Shown piece after piece: positions 40,469 through 48,302 of a DNA stretch of 48,302 nt (position 1 is its first letter; the number at the start of each line of letters is the position of its first letter). The stretch is from Acidobacteriota bacterium (GTDB lineage Bacteria > Acidobacteriota > Polarisedimenticolia > JAPUKU01). Made by a program: the position numbers and the translations under genes. Below the pieces are notes generated by a model, which saw nothing but the letters and a program-made list of their open reading frames with translations, did no database searches and was not told the origin of the DNA. The stretch is taken from assembly GCA_027295505.1 (NCBI GenBank), contig JAPUKU010000222.1, positions 1 through 48,302 on the forward strand. The letters are read 5' to 3'.

Positions 40469-41788
40469 ATGAGCTCAGACGCCGGGCTCCAGCAGGAACC
40501 CGCGCGCCCTCGCCTGCTGCGCGCGCTCAGCGCAGGCGACATGCTAGCCGTCGGCATCAATGGCGTCATCGGGGCCGGCATCTTCCTGGCCCCCGCCACT
40601 GTGGCACGCATGGCCGGCGCCGCTTCAACGCTCATCTACCTGTTCGCCGGTGGCCTGGTGGCACTCGTGGCGTTGTGCATCGCCGAGGCGGGAAGCCGCT
40701 TCGACCGCGCGGGCGGACCTTTTCTGTACGCACGTCACGCGTTTGGCCCCCACACAGGATTTCAGATCGCCTGGTTCACCTGGCTGGCACGCATGACGGC
40801 GCTCGCCGCTCTGGCCGATGGCTTCGCCAGGTACTGCGCCTTCTTGTGGCCCGGGCTCGATACTGGCTGGCGCAGAGCGCTCCTGCTCTGCCTGCTGCTC
40901 GGCGGACTGACGTTCATCAATGCCATCGGGGTGCGCCAGGGGGCTCGCACCGTGAACCTGTTCACGCTCGTCAAGCTGGTTCCACTCCTCGTGTTCGTGG
41001 CGGCGGGAGCCTCCTTCGTTGAGGCCGCCCGGATCACGCCTTCATCGCTGCCGACACTCTCTGAGTTCGGCCGCGCCACGCTCTTTCTCTTCTATGTGTA
41101 CGGGGGCTTCGAGGTTCTCACCTTCCCTGCCGAGGAGGTCGTCGCGCCGCAACGCAACATCCCGCGCGCGGTGCTCGGAACCCAGGCGCTGGTGATCGTC
41201 ATCTACCTGGCCGTTCACCTGGTCGCACTGGGGACGCTCCCCGGCATCGCCGCCTCCGCCACCCCGATAGCGGACGCCGCCCAGGGATTTCTCGGCACGT
41301 TCGGAGGCGTCCTGGTCACGGTGGGCGCCGTGATCTCGATCGCGGGCTGCCAGAGCGGCATCATGCTGACCACGCCGCGGCTGCTCTTCGCCGTGGCGCG
41401 GGACGGCCATCTGCCTCGCGCCCTGTCACGCGTTCACCCCCGGTTCCACACCCCGTTCGAAGCGGTGATCGTGCAGGGTGTGGTCGGTCTGGCGCTGGCC
41501 CTCGTGGGGACTTTCGAGGGCATGGCGATCCTCTCCGCCATTGCCCGCATGGTGCCCTACCTGTCGACCATCGCTGTGGTTCTGGTTCTGCGCCGTCGGG
41601 AGGGCGCGGCACCGTTCACGGTGCCCGGAGGAAGCCTGGTGCCGATTGTCGCCGCAGTCCTGTGTATCTGGGTGCTTCTGAGTGGGGATTGGGCGGCACT
41701 GCTGCTCGGCGTGGCGACCGCCGCCATCGGCTCACTGCTCTACGTGTGGACGGGGCGGTACTCAGTTAAACAATCTTCTGACGCCTGA
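40469..41788 (+). CDS. APC-family amino acid permease
   Basis: The 439-residue protein has about 12 membrane spans. The APC signature GDMLAVGINGVIGAGIFLAP lies in the first span, and FYVYGGFEVLTFPAEEV lies in the sixth, where the family binds substrate. ITPSSL and the later HPRFHTPFEAV loop also fit. It probably carries an amino acid or polyamine; the substrate is not visible. Its TGA directly abuts the stop of the convergent hydroxyacid dehydrogenase gene. The 126-base gap upstream contains small hairpins, such as TCCGG-AGAT-CCGGA near 40395, with no U tract. Confidence 0.88.
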   Translation: MSSDAGLQQEPARPRLLRALSAGDMLAVGINGVIGAGIFLAPATVARMAGAASTLIYLFAGGLVALVALCIAEAGSRFDRAGGPFLYARHAFGPHTGFQIAWFTWLARMTALAALADGFARYCAFLWPGLDTGWRRALLLCLLLGGLTFINAIGVRQGARTVNLFTLVKLVPLLVFVAAGASFVEAARITPSSLPTLSEFGRATLFLFYVYGGFEVLTFPAEEVVAPQRNIPRAVLGTQALVIVIYLAVHLVALGTLPGIAASATPIADAAQGFLGTFGGVLVTVGAVISIAGCQSGIMLTTPRLLFAVARDGHLPRALSRVHPRFHTPFEAVIVQGVVGLALALVGTFEGMAILSAIARMVPYLSTIAVVLVLRRREGAAPFTVPGGSLVPIVAAVLCIWVLLSGDWAALLLGVATAAIGSLLYVWTGRYSVKQSSDA

Positions 41789-42763
41789 TCAGTATCCTTT
41801 GCGGAGATTGATGCGGTGCAGGAGGCGGCGTCCCGCCCTGTAACGGCGATAGTTCTCGATGAAGATCGGCGCGATTTGCTCGGGAAACAACTCGGCCGCA
41901 TTGTGCGGCGTGATGTAGACACCCGGTAGCCGCCAGAGCGGGCTCGTGCGCGGCAGGGGTTCCTTGCGGAACACGTCCAGGACCGCCCCGCGCAGCCGGT
42001 GCCGGCGAAGTGCCGCGGCCAGATCCTCCTCCACAACCTGCGCGCCGCGGCCCACGTTGATGAATACGGTTCGCGGATCCATCCGGCTGAAGAAACGGCG
42101 ATCGAAAAATGATTCCGTCTGCGGCGTCATCGGGAGTGTGGCTACCAGATAATCGAGATTCCGCAGGAACTCAGTCATTCTTCCCGGAGAGAAAACCGTC
42201 ACACCCCGCACAGGACGTCCGCTGCGCCGCAGGCCACGCACCCGGATCCCGAAACAGCGGGCTGTGGCCGCCACTTCGACACCGATCGACCCCAGTCCCA
42301 GGATCCCAATCTCGAGCCCACGCAGCGGACGGTAGGGGCGATCGATCCACTGCCGCCTGATCTGCCGGGCTCGCATGTCGAAAAGGCCGCGCTCGATGGC
42401 CAGAACGTAAGCCATCACGTACTCGCTGATCAGCGGTCCGAAGACTTCCTTCACGCCGGTTAGAGCCAGGCGCATCCGGCGGCACGGCTCCACGAGTCTC
42501 TCGACGCCCGCCCAGGTCGACTGCACCCACTCGAGCGCGGACGCGTGAGTCAGGTGGGAGACGATGCGGTGGGGCTCCCCGAGCACGATATGCGCGCGGG
42601 GCAGCAGAACGCGAAATCGGCCGGCGCTCGCCGCCCTCAAGATCCGCAATCCCGGGAGCCGGGCCGCCCGGATGAGACGCGCCAGAGCAGGCCCGTCCTC
42701 GGAGCTGATGAGAAGAGTGCGGGTCTTGCGGTCCATGGCCAATCGCCGGGCAGTGTTCGCCAT
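41789..42763 (-). CDS. D-2-hydroxyacid dehydrogenase family protein
   Basis: The 324-residue protein has the NAD-binding motif GILGLGSIGVEVAATARCFG in the middle, the catalytic arginine region TVFINVGRGAQVVEEDL, and the catalytic histidine in YITPHNAAELFP near the C-terminus. The family reduces 2-keto acids to D-2-hydroxy acids, or acts on glyoxylate, hydroxypyruvate or phosphoglycerate. The N-terminal 100 residues are divergent and arginine-rich, so the substrate is not clear. The ATG at 42763 may be replaced by another nine codons later. It diverges from the outer-membrane protein gene. Confidence 0.88.
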   Translation of the reverse strand: MANTARRLAMDRKTRTLLISSEDGPALARLIRAARLPGLRILRAASAGRFRVLLPRAHIVLGEPHRIVSHLTHASALEWVQSTWAGVERLVEPCRRMRLALTGVKEVFGPLISEYVMAYVLAIERGLFDMRARQIRRQWIDRPYRPLRGLEIGILGLGSIGVEVAATARCFGIRVRGLRRSGRPVRGVTVFSPGRMTEFLRNLDYLVATLPMTPQTESFFDRRFFSRMDPRTVFINVGRGAQVVEEDLAAALRRHRLRGAVLDVFRKEPLPRTSPLWRLPGVYITPHNAAELFPEQIAPIFIENYRRYRAGRRLLHRINLRKGY

Positions 42764-42806
42764 TCCGTGCGCTTTCTTTTACCATATTTTGCGGGAGCCC
42801 ACCTTT

Positions 42807-42818
42807 CCGCAGCTGCGG
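42807..42818. other. 12-bp perfect palindrome in a divergent intergenic region
   Basis: CCGCAGCTGCGG lies between two divergent genes (starts at 42763 and 42942). It could be an operator for a dimeric regulator, but no second copy was seen in the window. Confidence 0.3.
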
Positions 42819-42846
42819 CAAGAAATGCGGGCGGTTGTGGACACCG

Positions 42847-42876
42847 TTGACAGACGGGGCCACCGCGGGGAACAAT
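42847..42876 (+). promoter_or_regulatory. Candidate promoter of the outer-membrane protein gene
   Basis: A perfect TTGACA (42847-42852) is followed after 18 bases by AACAAT (42871-42876). The predicted start is about 60 bases before the ATG at 42942. Confidence 0.45.
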
Positions 42877-42941
42877 TCCTGCCCCCCCGGGGCTCTTAGC
42901 GGCCGCCCGGTGCGCAAGTGAACCCTGATGGATGGCAACTG

Positions 42942-43508
42942 ATGGTCTCGATCCGCACTCGGCTCATCACGTTGGTGCTGACGGCACTGGTGCTGCCCTC
43001 GCCGCTCGAGGCGCGCAACGAGAAGGGCGACTGGGAGATCGGCGTACACCTGGGAAGAACACGCTTCTTCGACAGCGACGTTCTGCAGGACGATGACTTC
43101 TGGGGCGTAAATCTCGGTTACTGCATCAACGACATCTTCGAGCTGGCTGTCAACTATGATGCCATGAGCACCTCCGGCGAGGATCAGATCGAGAATGCCG
43201 ATCTTGATTTCCTGACGATCGACTTCATTTTTAACGGGGGCAAGGACGCGCACCGCCCTTTTTTTCTGGTCGGTGTGGGAATCCGTGACGAGGACATCAT
43301 CGTGAGCACCCCGTCCGGTGACGAACGGACGAGCGTGGTCTCCGAAGTGCTCGACGTGGGCATGGGGTACCGTGCGTACTTCACATACAAGGTCGGTATC
43401 CGCATCGACGCGCGGTTCTCCTTCACCAATGAGAACGGAGACGGCTTTGGCTTCGAAGAAAAGGACTTTAGGGTGTCGTACGGCTTCGTCTTCAACCTGA
43501 AGCCCTGA
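42942..43508 (+). CDS. Outer-membrane beta-barrel protein (OmpW/OmpA-like barrel)
   Basis: The 188-residue protein has a signal peptide (MVSIRTRLITLVLTALVLPS) ending near SPLEA. Eight amphipathic strands follow, including WEIGVHLGRTRFFD, FWGVNLGYCIND, FFLVGVGIRDED and FRVSYGFVFNLKP, which ends in an aromatic-rich strand as outer-membrane barrels do. The GTG at 42918 is an alternative start that would add eight residues before the signal peptide. Its function cannot be assigned more closely. It indicates a cell with an outer membrane. Confidence 0.78.
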   Translation: MVSIRTRLITLVLTALVLPSPLEARNEKGDWEIGVHLGRTRFFDSDVLQDDDFWGVNLGYCINDIFELAVNYDAMSTSGEDQIENADLDFLTIDFIFNGGKDAHRPFFLVGVGIRDEDIIVSTPSGDERTSVVSEVLDVGMGYRAYFTYKVGIRIDARFSFTNENGDGFGFEEKDFRVSYGFVFNLKP

Positions 43509-43701
43509 CCTGCTTCTGCCTCGCAGCCGGGAGTTTCCCTGAGTTTACCGATCCATCTGGCAACGACCCGACCGATTGTGCTAGGTTTGGGGCAAATCAG
43601 GGCAACCCACCGAATAGCACCGTGCGGGCCCAGCCGAGCCGGGTGGCCCGGTTGAGCCCACGCACCCGAGCAGACGCAAACGGGTTGCCGGGGAGGTCTT
43701 C

Positions 43702-44115
43702 ATGGCCGACACGGTTCGCAGGATTGACTATCGATACGCCATCATTGATCACAAACCGGGCGAAGGTTTCAGGATCGCCGGAGCCTTGAAGGAGGCGGGC
43801 GTGAACCTGCTGGCGTTCAGCGCCTTCCCGGCCCAGGAGGGCAGAGCGCAGGCGGTGTTCGTGGCCGAAGCGGAGGAAGCGCTCCTGCGGGCGGCCAGCG
43901 GAAAGGGGTTGGAACTGAGCCCGCGCAAGCATGCATTTCTGATCCAGGGCGACGATCGTCCGGGCGCCCTGGGCGAGGTGTTCCGGAAGCTGGCCGACGA
44001 GAACATCAACGTCGTGGCCACCAACGCCGTGGCCGCGGGGGCGGGACGCTACGGCTGCATCCTGTGGGTCAAGCCGGAGGAGTACGATAGGGCCGCGAAA
44101 GCTCTGGGAGCCTGA
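43702..44115 (+). CDS. Tandem ACT-domain protein
   Basis: The 137-residue protein has two ACT-like halves. The first runs from about residue 8 (DYRYAIIDHKPGEGFRIAGALKEAGVN) and the second from about 75 (FLIQGDDRPGALGEVFRKLADENIN). ACT domains bind amino acids or other small ligands and usually regulate enzymes; no catalytic domain is attached. The start has GGGGAGG upstream. A 193-base gap precedes it, containing a small GC hairpin (CCGGG-TGG-CCCGG near 43640) and no other recognisable feature. Confidence 0.85.
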   Translation: MADTVRRIDYRYAIIDHKPGEGFRIAGALKEAGVNLLAFSAFPAQEGRAQAVFVAEAEEALLRAASGKGLELSPRKHAFLIQGDDRPGALGEVFRKLADENINVVATNAVAAGAGRYGCILWVKPEEYDRAAKALGA

Positions 44116-44181
44116 GCGGAGAAGCCCCGTTCACAGTCCCCGATCCTCCAGCGGACGGGGAATTGATGGAGGGTGACGCGT

Positions 44182-45810
44182 TTGGACATGGAGACGGTTG
44201 CAAGCAAATGGATTGACCGCCACGTAAAGCTGCTGGAGCCGCTTCACCGCAACACCTGCCTGGCCCACTGGACGGCTTCCATCAGCGGCCGTTCCGAGGA
44301 TTATCAGCAGGCGGCGGCACTGCAGATCGAGTTTCGCAAGCTCTACTCTGACACCCAGGAGTTCATCGAGCTCAAGCGACTGCGCGACTCCAGAGAGGTT
44401 ATGGATCCGCTCCTCCGGCGCCAGCTCGATCTGCTGTACCTCGAGTACCTCGGCAACCAGATTCCGCAGAACCTGATGGAGCCGATGGTACGAAAGGCCA
44501 TGGAGGCCGAGAGCGTGTTCAACACGTTCCGGGCCCGGCTGGATGGGCGCGAGGTCACCGATAACCAACTCCGCGACATCCTGCGACACGAGAACAGCTC
44601 GGAGAAGCGCCGGGCAGCCTGGGAGGCCAGCAAGCAGGTCGGGGCCACCGTGGCCGATCTGCTGCGGGAAGTCGTGAAAATGCGCAACCAGGCCGCTCAG
44701 CATCTAGGTTTCAAGAACTTCTACAACATGTCAATTATTCTGCAGGAACAGGATGTGCAGGAGCTCAGCAATCTTTTTGACGAGCTCGCCTCCAACACCG
44801 ATGCTCCCTTCCGGCAGGCCAAATCAGAGATTGATGCCGCTCTCTCCAAACGCTTCGGCGTGCCGGTTGCGGATCTGATGCCGTGGCACTACTCCGACCC
44901 CTTCTTCCAGGAAGCCCCCTTCATTGTTGACTACGACCTTGACAATCCCTTCAAGGGTCGTGACGTAGTAGGTCTGTCGCGCGACTTCTTCCGGCATATC
45001 GGGCTCGCAGCCGATGACGTGCTGGAAGACAGTGATCTCTACGAGAAGAAGGGCAAGGAGCAGCACGCGTACTGTATCGACATCGACCGCCACGGGGACG
45101 TCCGCATACTGGCAAACGTTCGTGACAACGAGCAGTGGATGGGCACCATGCTCCACGAGCTGGGCCACGCGATTTACGACAAGAACATCGACCCGAATCT
45201 GCCGTACGTGCTCAGGATGGCGGCCCACACGCTGACCACCGAGGCAGTGGCCATGTTCTTCGGCCGACGTTCACGGTGCCAGGAGTTCGCCAGGCTTCTT
45301 CTCAAGCTGCCGGCGGCTGAGGCGCGCAAGTATGGTAAAGCGGGGCAGCGCATGCTGCGCTATGACCTGATGGTGCTCTCACGCTGGGTACAGGTGATGA
45401 TGCGCTTCGAGAAGGGCCTCTACGAAAACCCCGATCGCGATCTGAACGCTCTGTGGTGGGACCTCGTGGAGCGGTATCAGGGTCTGCGCCGGCCGAAGAA
45501 TCGTAAAGATGGGGATTGGTCATCCAAGATCCATATCATCAGTCACCCCGTGTATTACCACAACTACATGCTCGGCGAGATGCTCGCCTCGCAGATGCAA
45601 CGCGCGCTGGCAAGACATCTCGCCGGCGGGCCCGCGCAGGAGGAATACGCGCGGGCGTTCGTGGACGAACCGAAGGCCGGCGCCTACCTCAGCCAGCGTA
45701 TGCTGAACCAGGGCGCCCGGATGCACTGGCGCGAGCTCGTGGTTCACGTAACGGGCAAAACGCTGTCGTCCGATTGCTTCGCGGCACAGTTCATGCCGGC
45801 CTCTGCCTGA
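44182..45810 (+). CDS. Zinc metallopeptidase (M2/M3-like gluzincin)
   Basis: The mainly helical protein of about 543 residues carries the zinc motif HELGH (residues 325-329 from this start) and a third ligand glutamate in TLTTEAVAMFFGR about 27 residues later. These place it in the MA clan with peptidyl-dipeptidases (M2, ACE-like) and oligopeptidases (M3). There is no signal peptide, so it is probably cytosolic. A GGAGG at 44168-44172 best serves a TTG at 44182; a GTG at 44173 and an ATG at 44188 are alternatives. It probably trims short peptides. Confidence 0.82.
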   Translation: MDMETVASKWIDRHVKLLEPLHRNTCLAHWTASISGRSEDYQQAAALQIEFRKLYSDTQEFIELKRLRDSREVMDPLLRRQLDLLYLEYLGNQIPQNLMEPMVRKAMEAESVFNTFRARLDGREVTDNQLRDILRHENSSEKRRAAWEASKQVGATVADLLREVVKMRNQAAQHLGFKNFYNMSIILQEQDVQELSNLFDELASNTDAPFRQAKSEIDAALSKRFGVPVADLMPWHYSDPFFQEAPFIVDYDLDNPFKGRDVVGLSRDFFRHIGLAADDVLEDSDLYEKKGKEQHAYCIDIDRHGDVRILANVRDNEQWMGTMLHELGHAIYDKNIDPNLPYVLRMAAHTLTTEAVAMFFGRRSRCQEFARLLLKLPAAEARKYGKAGQRMLRYDLMVLSRWVQVMMRFEKGLYENPDRDLNALWWDLVERYQGLRRPKNRKDGDWSSKIHIISHPVYYHNYMLGEMLASQMQRALARHLAGGPAQEEYARAFVDEPKAGAYLSQRMLNQGARMHWRELVVHVTGKTLSSDCFAAQFMPASA

Positions 45811-45855
45811 ACGGCCGGCGTTACTCGGCTCGGATAGAGCCGAAGGGAGGCGCCC

Positions 45856-46629
45856 ATGGCCGCACACCGCAGCTCACGCAGTCGATCCTCCTCCTCTTCC
45901 CGGAGTCGCAAGCCCAAACGAGCCACCCGCCGGGCCCGGCGCAAACCTCCGCGCTCCACAGCAAAGCGGAAGCGACCGGCAGCCCGTGCGCGGCGCAAGC
46001 CAAAGAAGGCGTCCTCCCGGCGAAAAACTGCCGTCCGGGGCAAGGCGGCTCGCGCGCGAAAAACCACCGTCAAGAAGACCACCGATCGGAAACGCCAGAG
46101 AAAATCCAAGGCCCGCACAGGTTCGCCCGGCCGCGTGTCTAAACCGCCTCCGGTGCAGCGCGCCGTGCATTTCATCGCCTGGTTGCGCGGCCAGAACGTC
46201 CCCTTCCAGAGCCAGAAGCACGCCGAGGTGTACACCGCTCAGGAAGTGGCGGCGGTCATGAAAGTGAGCGGCTACGAGCTTGCCAAGGTCGTGGTGCTCA
46301 ATGTGGACGGCTCCAGCGTCCTGGCCGTACTGCCCGCCCCGCTGCGTGTCGATTTTAGAGTGGCCCGTTCGGCTCTCGGGGCAAAGAAGATTTCTCTGGC
46401 GTCTGAAGCCACAGTCGAGAGACTGTTTCCGGGGTGCGAGCGAGGCGCCATGCCTCCTTTCGGGAACCTCTGGGGGATCAAGACGTACGTCGACGAATCT
46501 CTCGCGACCCATCAGCGGATTGTCTTTAACGCCGGCTCACACATCGAGACGGTGTCGATGGCCTATGCTGACTTCGAGCGACTGGCGCGGTCGGTGCGCA
46601 CGCGACTGGCTCAGGCCGGCCAGACCTGA
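45856..46629 (+). CDS. YbaK/ProX-type aminoacyl-tRNA deacylase domain with histone-like basic tail
   Basis: The 257-residue protein has two parts. The first 95 residues are almost all Arg, Lys, Ser and Ala (such as KPKRATRRARRKPPRSTAKR), resembling eukaryotic histone H1 tails. From about residue 100 comes a YbaK/aaRS-editing domain, with VYTAQEVAAVMKVSGYELAK near its start, KVVVLNVDGSSVLAVLPA in the middle and CERGAMPPFGNLWGI at the ligand pocket. The domain hydrolyses mischarged aminoacyl-tRNA. The basic tail could bind tRNA or DNA; this is an inference. The start has a GAAGGGAGG site nearby. Confidence 0.85.
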   Translation: MAAHRSSRSRSSSSSRSRKPKRATRRARRKPPRSTAKRKRPAARARRKPKKASSRRKTAVRGKAARARKTTVKKTTDRKRQRKSKARTGSPGRVSKPPPVQRAVHFIAWLRGQNVPFQSQKHAEVYTAQEVAAVMKVSGYELAKVVVLNVDGSSVLAVLPAPLRVDFRVARSALGAKKISLASEATVERLFPGCERGAMPPFGNLWGIKTYVDESLATHQRIVFNAGSHIETVSMAYADFERLARSVRTRLAQAGQT

Positions 46630-46649
46630 GCCGCCGAGGGGCCGCGACG

Positions 46650-47072
46650 CTATTCGCCGATCATTTTCACCAACACGCGCTTGTCGCGACGGCCGTCGAA
46701 TTCGCCGTAGAAGATCTGCTCCCAGGGGCCAAAATCAAGTCGCCCTTTGGTGATGGCGACCACGACCTCACGCCCCATGATCTGGCGCTTGTGGTGCGCG
46801 TCGGCATTGTCCTCCCCGGTGCGGTTGTGGTGATAGCGCTCCGGGCTCGGGTCAAAGGGTGCAAGCTCCTCCAGCCAGCGCTTGTAGTCATGGTGCAGGC
46901 CGGGCTCGTCATCGTTGATGAAGACGCTGGCCGTGATGTGCATTGCGTTGACGAGGCACAATCCTTCCTGCACACGGCTCTCCTCGAGAGCTTCCTCCAC
47001 CTGTGACGTGATGTTGATGAAGTCCATTCTCTCCGGAACGCGGAATTTCAGGTAGCGTGTGAGGGATTTCAT
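46650..47072 (-). CDS. yjbQ: YjbQ family protein (UPF0047)
   Basis: The 140-residue protein matches the YjbQ/UPF0047 family along its length, with [13 protein letters not shown], the metal-site histidines in [13 protein letters not shown] and in [10 protein letters not shown]-like sequence ([15 protein letters not shown]), and a [18 protein letters not shown] end. Some members have weak thiamine phosphate synthase activity, but the true role is unsettled. It lies 12 bases after the ureohydrolase on the same strand. Confidence 0.92.
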   Translation of the reverse strand: MKSLTRYLKFRVPERMDFINITSQVEEALEESRVQEGLCLVNAMHITASVFINDDEPGLHHDYKRWLEELAPFDPSPERYHHNRTGEDNADAHHKRQIMGREVVVAITKGRLDFGPWEQIFYGEFDGRRDKRVLVKMIGE

Positions 47073-47084
47073 GGCGGATCACCC

Positions 47085-48197
47085 CTATCTTGTTCGCCTG
47101 GCCTTGCGCACGGCCATGCCCTTGAGAACTTCATGGTAGAGGCGGCAGGCCGTCATCAGCCCGAGCCCCATGTGATCGTAGGCGGGACCGATGCAGCACA
47201 TGTCAAACCCGGCAATTGGGGTCTCCGTTGACAGTGTCCGTAGGCCGTCCCGTACCTGCCTCGCGGTGAGGCCGAACGGATCGGGATATTTCTGGGCGGG
47301 AAAGCTAGCGGGCTCGATGACGTCCACGTCGAGCGTGATATAGACACGATCCGTGCCGCGCATGGTAATTTCGATAGAACGACGGATCACTTCTTCCATG
47401 CCAAGCTTCTCGACATCACCAAGCGTGAAGACGCTGATACCGGTTTTCCTGGCGATCTCGTGCATCCGAGGCGAGTTGAAGATTCCCGTGCCCCGGATGC
47501 CGATCATCGCCATGTTTTCCGGCTCGACGCGGCAGGTGTCCAGAATGCGGGCGAACTGGTTACCCGCGTTCAGCCGTGCTCCCCACTCGAGATCGTAGTG
47601 CGAGTCAAAATGGACGATGCCGATCTTGCCCTCGGTCGAGTCGGAGATCCCCTTGACGACCCGGTAGGTGATGGCATGATCCCCGCCGAACACCAGAGGC
47701 ACCGCTCCGGCACGCACGATCTCCGAGACCCGGGCGATCGCCTGGTGCGACATGTCCTCCACATCGGAGGCCCGGAACTCGACGTCCCGGTAATCGGCGA
47801 TCTTCAAGTGATCGCTCAACCTGAAATCGGGGGCCACCTCCGGGCAGTAGCCGCCGGCAAGCTGCAGCGAGTGCTGCATGGACCACTTGCGGATCCACTC
47901 CGGGGCCTGGTGGGCGCCTCCCCTGCCGACAATCGCTCTGGGGTCCGGTTCAGCCGGACTGAAGGAAGTCCAGCTCGACGGTGACAGGAACTTATCCGCT
48001 TCCCAGGGGATACCGAGAAAAACCGCATCCGCACCCTCGAGATCCTTCGGCTCCCAGGCCACGGCTACCTCGAGAAACGACGGAGTGTCTCCGTAAACCC
48101 TGGGCCGCATCATGGTGAGGGCCCGGTCGGCCGGCTCACCGTAGAATTCGGGCCGGGATGCCTCTTCTCTCCAGTGCTTCTTGACTCCCTCGTCCAT
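47085..48197 (-). CDS. Arginase/agmatinase family ureohydrolase
   Basis: The 370-residue protein has the binuclear manganese motifs of the ureohydrolase family: VFGGDHAITY, HFDSHYDLEW and ITLDVDVIEP. These hydrolyse agmatine, arginine, guanidinobutyrate or related guanidino compounds to urea. The spacing and the long N-terminal extension (about 70 residues before LGIPWEAD) fit agmatinase-like enzymes. The ATG at 48197 has CGGAGGGAG upstream; the frame stays open to the window edge but that part is antisense-like. The 105 bases to its right hold no gene I can support. Confidence 0.88.
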   Translation of the reverse strand: MDEGVKKHWREEASRPEFYGEPADRALTMMRPRVYGDTPSFLEVAVAWEPKDLEGADAVFLGIPWEADKFLSPSSWTSFSPAEPDPRAIVGRGGAHQAPEWIRKWSMQHSLQLAGGYCPEVAPDFRLSDHLKIADYRDVEFRASDVEDMSHQAIARVSEIVRAGAVPLVFGGDHAITYRVVKGISDSTEGKIGIVHFDSHYDLEWGARLNAGNQFARILDTCRVEPENMAMIGIRGTGIFNSPRMHEIARKTGISVFTLGDVEKLGMEEVIRRSIEITMRGTDRVYITLDVDVIEPASFPAQKYPDPFGLTARQVRDGLRTLSTETPIAGFDMCCIGPAYDHMGLGLMTACRLYHEVLKGMAVRKARRTR

Positions 48198-48302
48198 CCG
48201 TTGCTCCCTCCGGCACGACACCACGTCTGGTACCGGCGCGACTTTCTTCAGGCCGGAACCCTCAAATAGACACCACCTCGCCGAGCCCCTTCTCCCGGGC
48301 AC

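Noticed and set aside
1-48302. tRNA, rRNA, riboswitch, prophage or attachment-site signatures
   Set aside because: I saw no conserved tRNA arm pattern, rRNA segment, known riboswitch core or integrase with flanking repeats; a covariance-model search would be needed to exclude small RNAs.

Overview
The window is high-GC bacterial DNA (about 65% in a line I counted inside the C1 operon), densely packed with genes. ATGA, GTGA and TTGA stop/start overlaps are common, and GTG and TTG starts are frequent. The centre (about 10.2-36.9 kb) is a one-carbon island for the tetrahydromethanopterin (H4MPT)/methanofuran pathway. Around it lie typical bacterial genes: an ECF sigma/anti-sigma pair, a VWA protein of the kind common in Acidobacteriota, an outer-membrane barrel, AmpG-like and APC transporters, and a rhomboid protease. 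Sigma70-like promoters and an outer-membrane protein indicate a Gram-negative bacterium. Acidobacteriota or a related uncultured phylum is my best guess, but no marker gene settles it.

Layout. 1-5 kb: a minus-strand run of a TauE/SafE permease, a secreted amidohydrolase, a beta-lactamase-fold lipoprotein and a membrane protein. 5-8.7 kb: plus-strand rhomboid, DUF4097 repeat protein and Tat-exported aminotransferase. 8.7-11.7 kb: minus-strand class III aminotransferase and PLP decarboxylase. 11.8-20 kb: plus-strand operon fwdD-fwdB-fwdA-ftr-fwdC-mch, then a RimK-like ligase and a CitG-like protein. 20-26.9 kb: a convergent minus-strand operon read fae, mtdB, ATP-grasp, SDR, DHPS-like, FolB-like, DUF447, beta-RFAP synthase. 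mfnB (27.0 kb, +) diverges from fae. 27.7-32.0 kb: a non-C1 block with an IS3 scrap, an S41 protease of lower GC, a LiaF-like membrane protein, an anti-sigma factor with a 16-heptad tail, and an ECF sigma factor. 32.1-36.9 kb: a minus-strand operon read pcd, pabB, mfnD, mfnF, mfnE. 37-48.3 kb: transporters, VWA protein, hydroxyacid dehydrogenase, outer-membrane protein, ACT protein, metallopeptidase, YbaK-like deacylase, YjbQ and an agmatinase-like ureohydrolase.

How the genes work together. Fae joins formaldehyde to H4MPT, MtdB oxidises methylene-H4MPT, Mch hydrolyses methenyl-H4MPT, Ftr moves the formyl group to (methano)furan, and FwdABCD releases formate or CO2 from it. The minus-strand operon, with pabB and pcd, builds the pterin cofactor. 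MfnB, D, E and F build the furan cofactor. The PLP decarboxylase divergent from fwdD could supply tyramine.

The most notable point is that FwdB keeps the N-terminal cysteine cluster and the Cys-His and Arg residues expected of a metal-pterin formylmethanofuran dehydrogenase, and a separate FwdD-type subunit is present. Known methylotroph Fhc complexes are, as I recall, metal-free hydrolases. This bacterial complex may therefore be a true, possibly reversible, redox enzyme. No gap between genes exceeds 300 bases. I saw no rRNA, tRNA, CRISPR array or intact mobile element.
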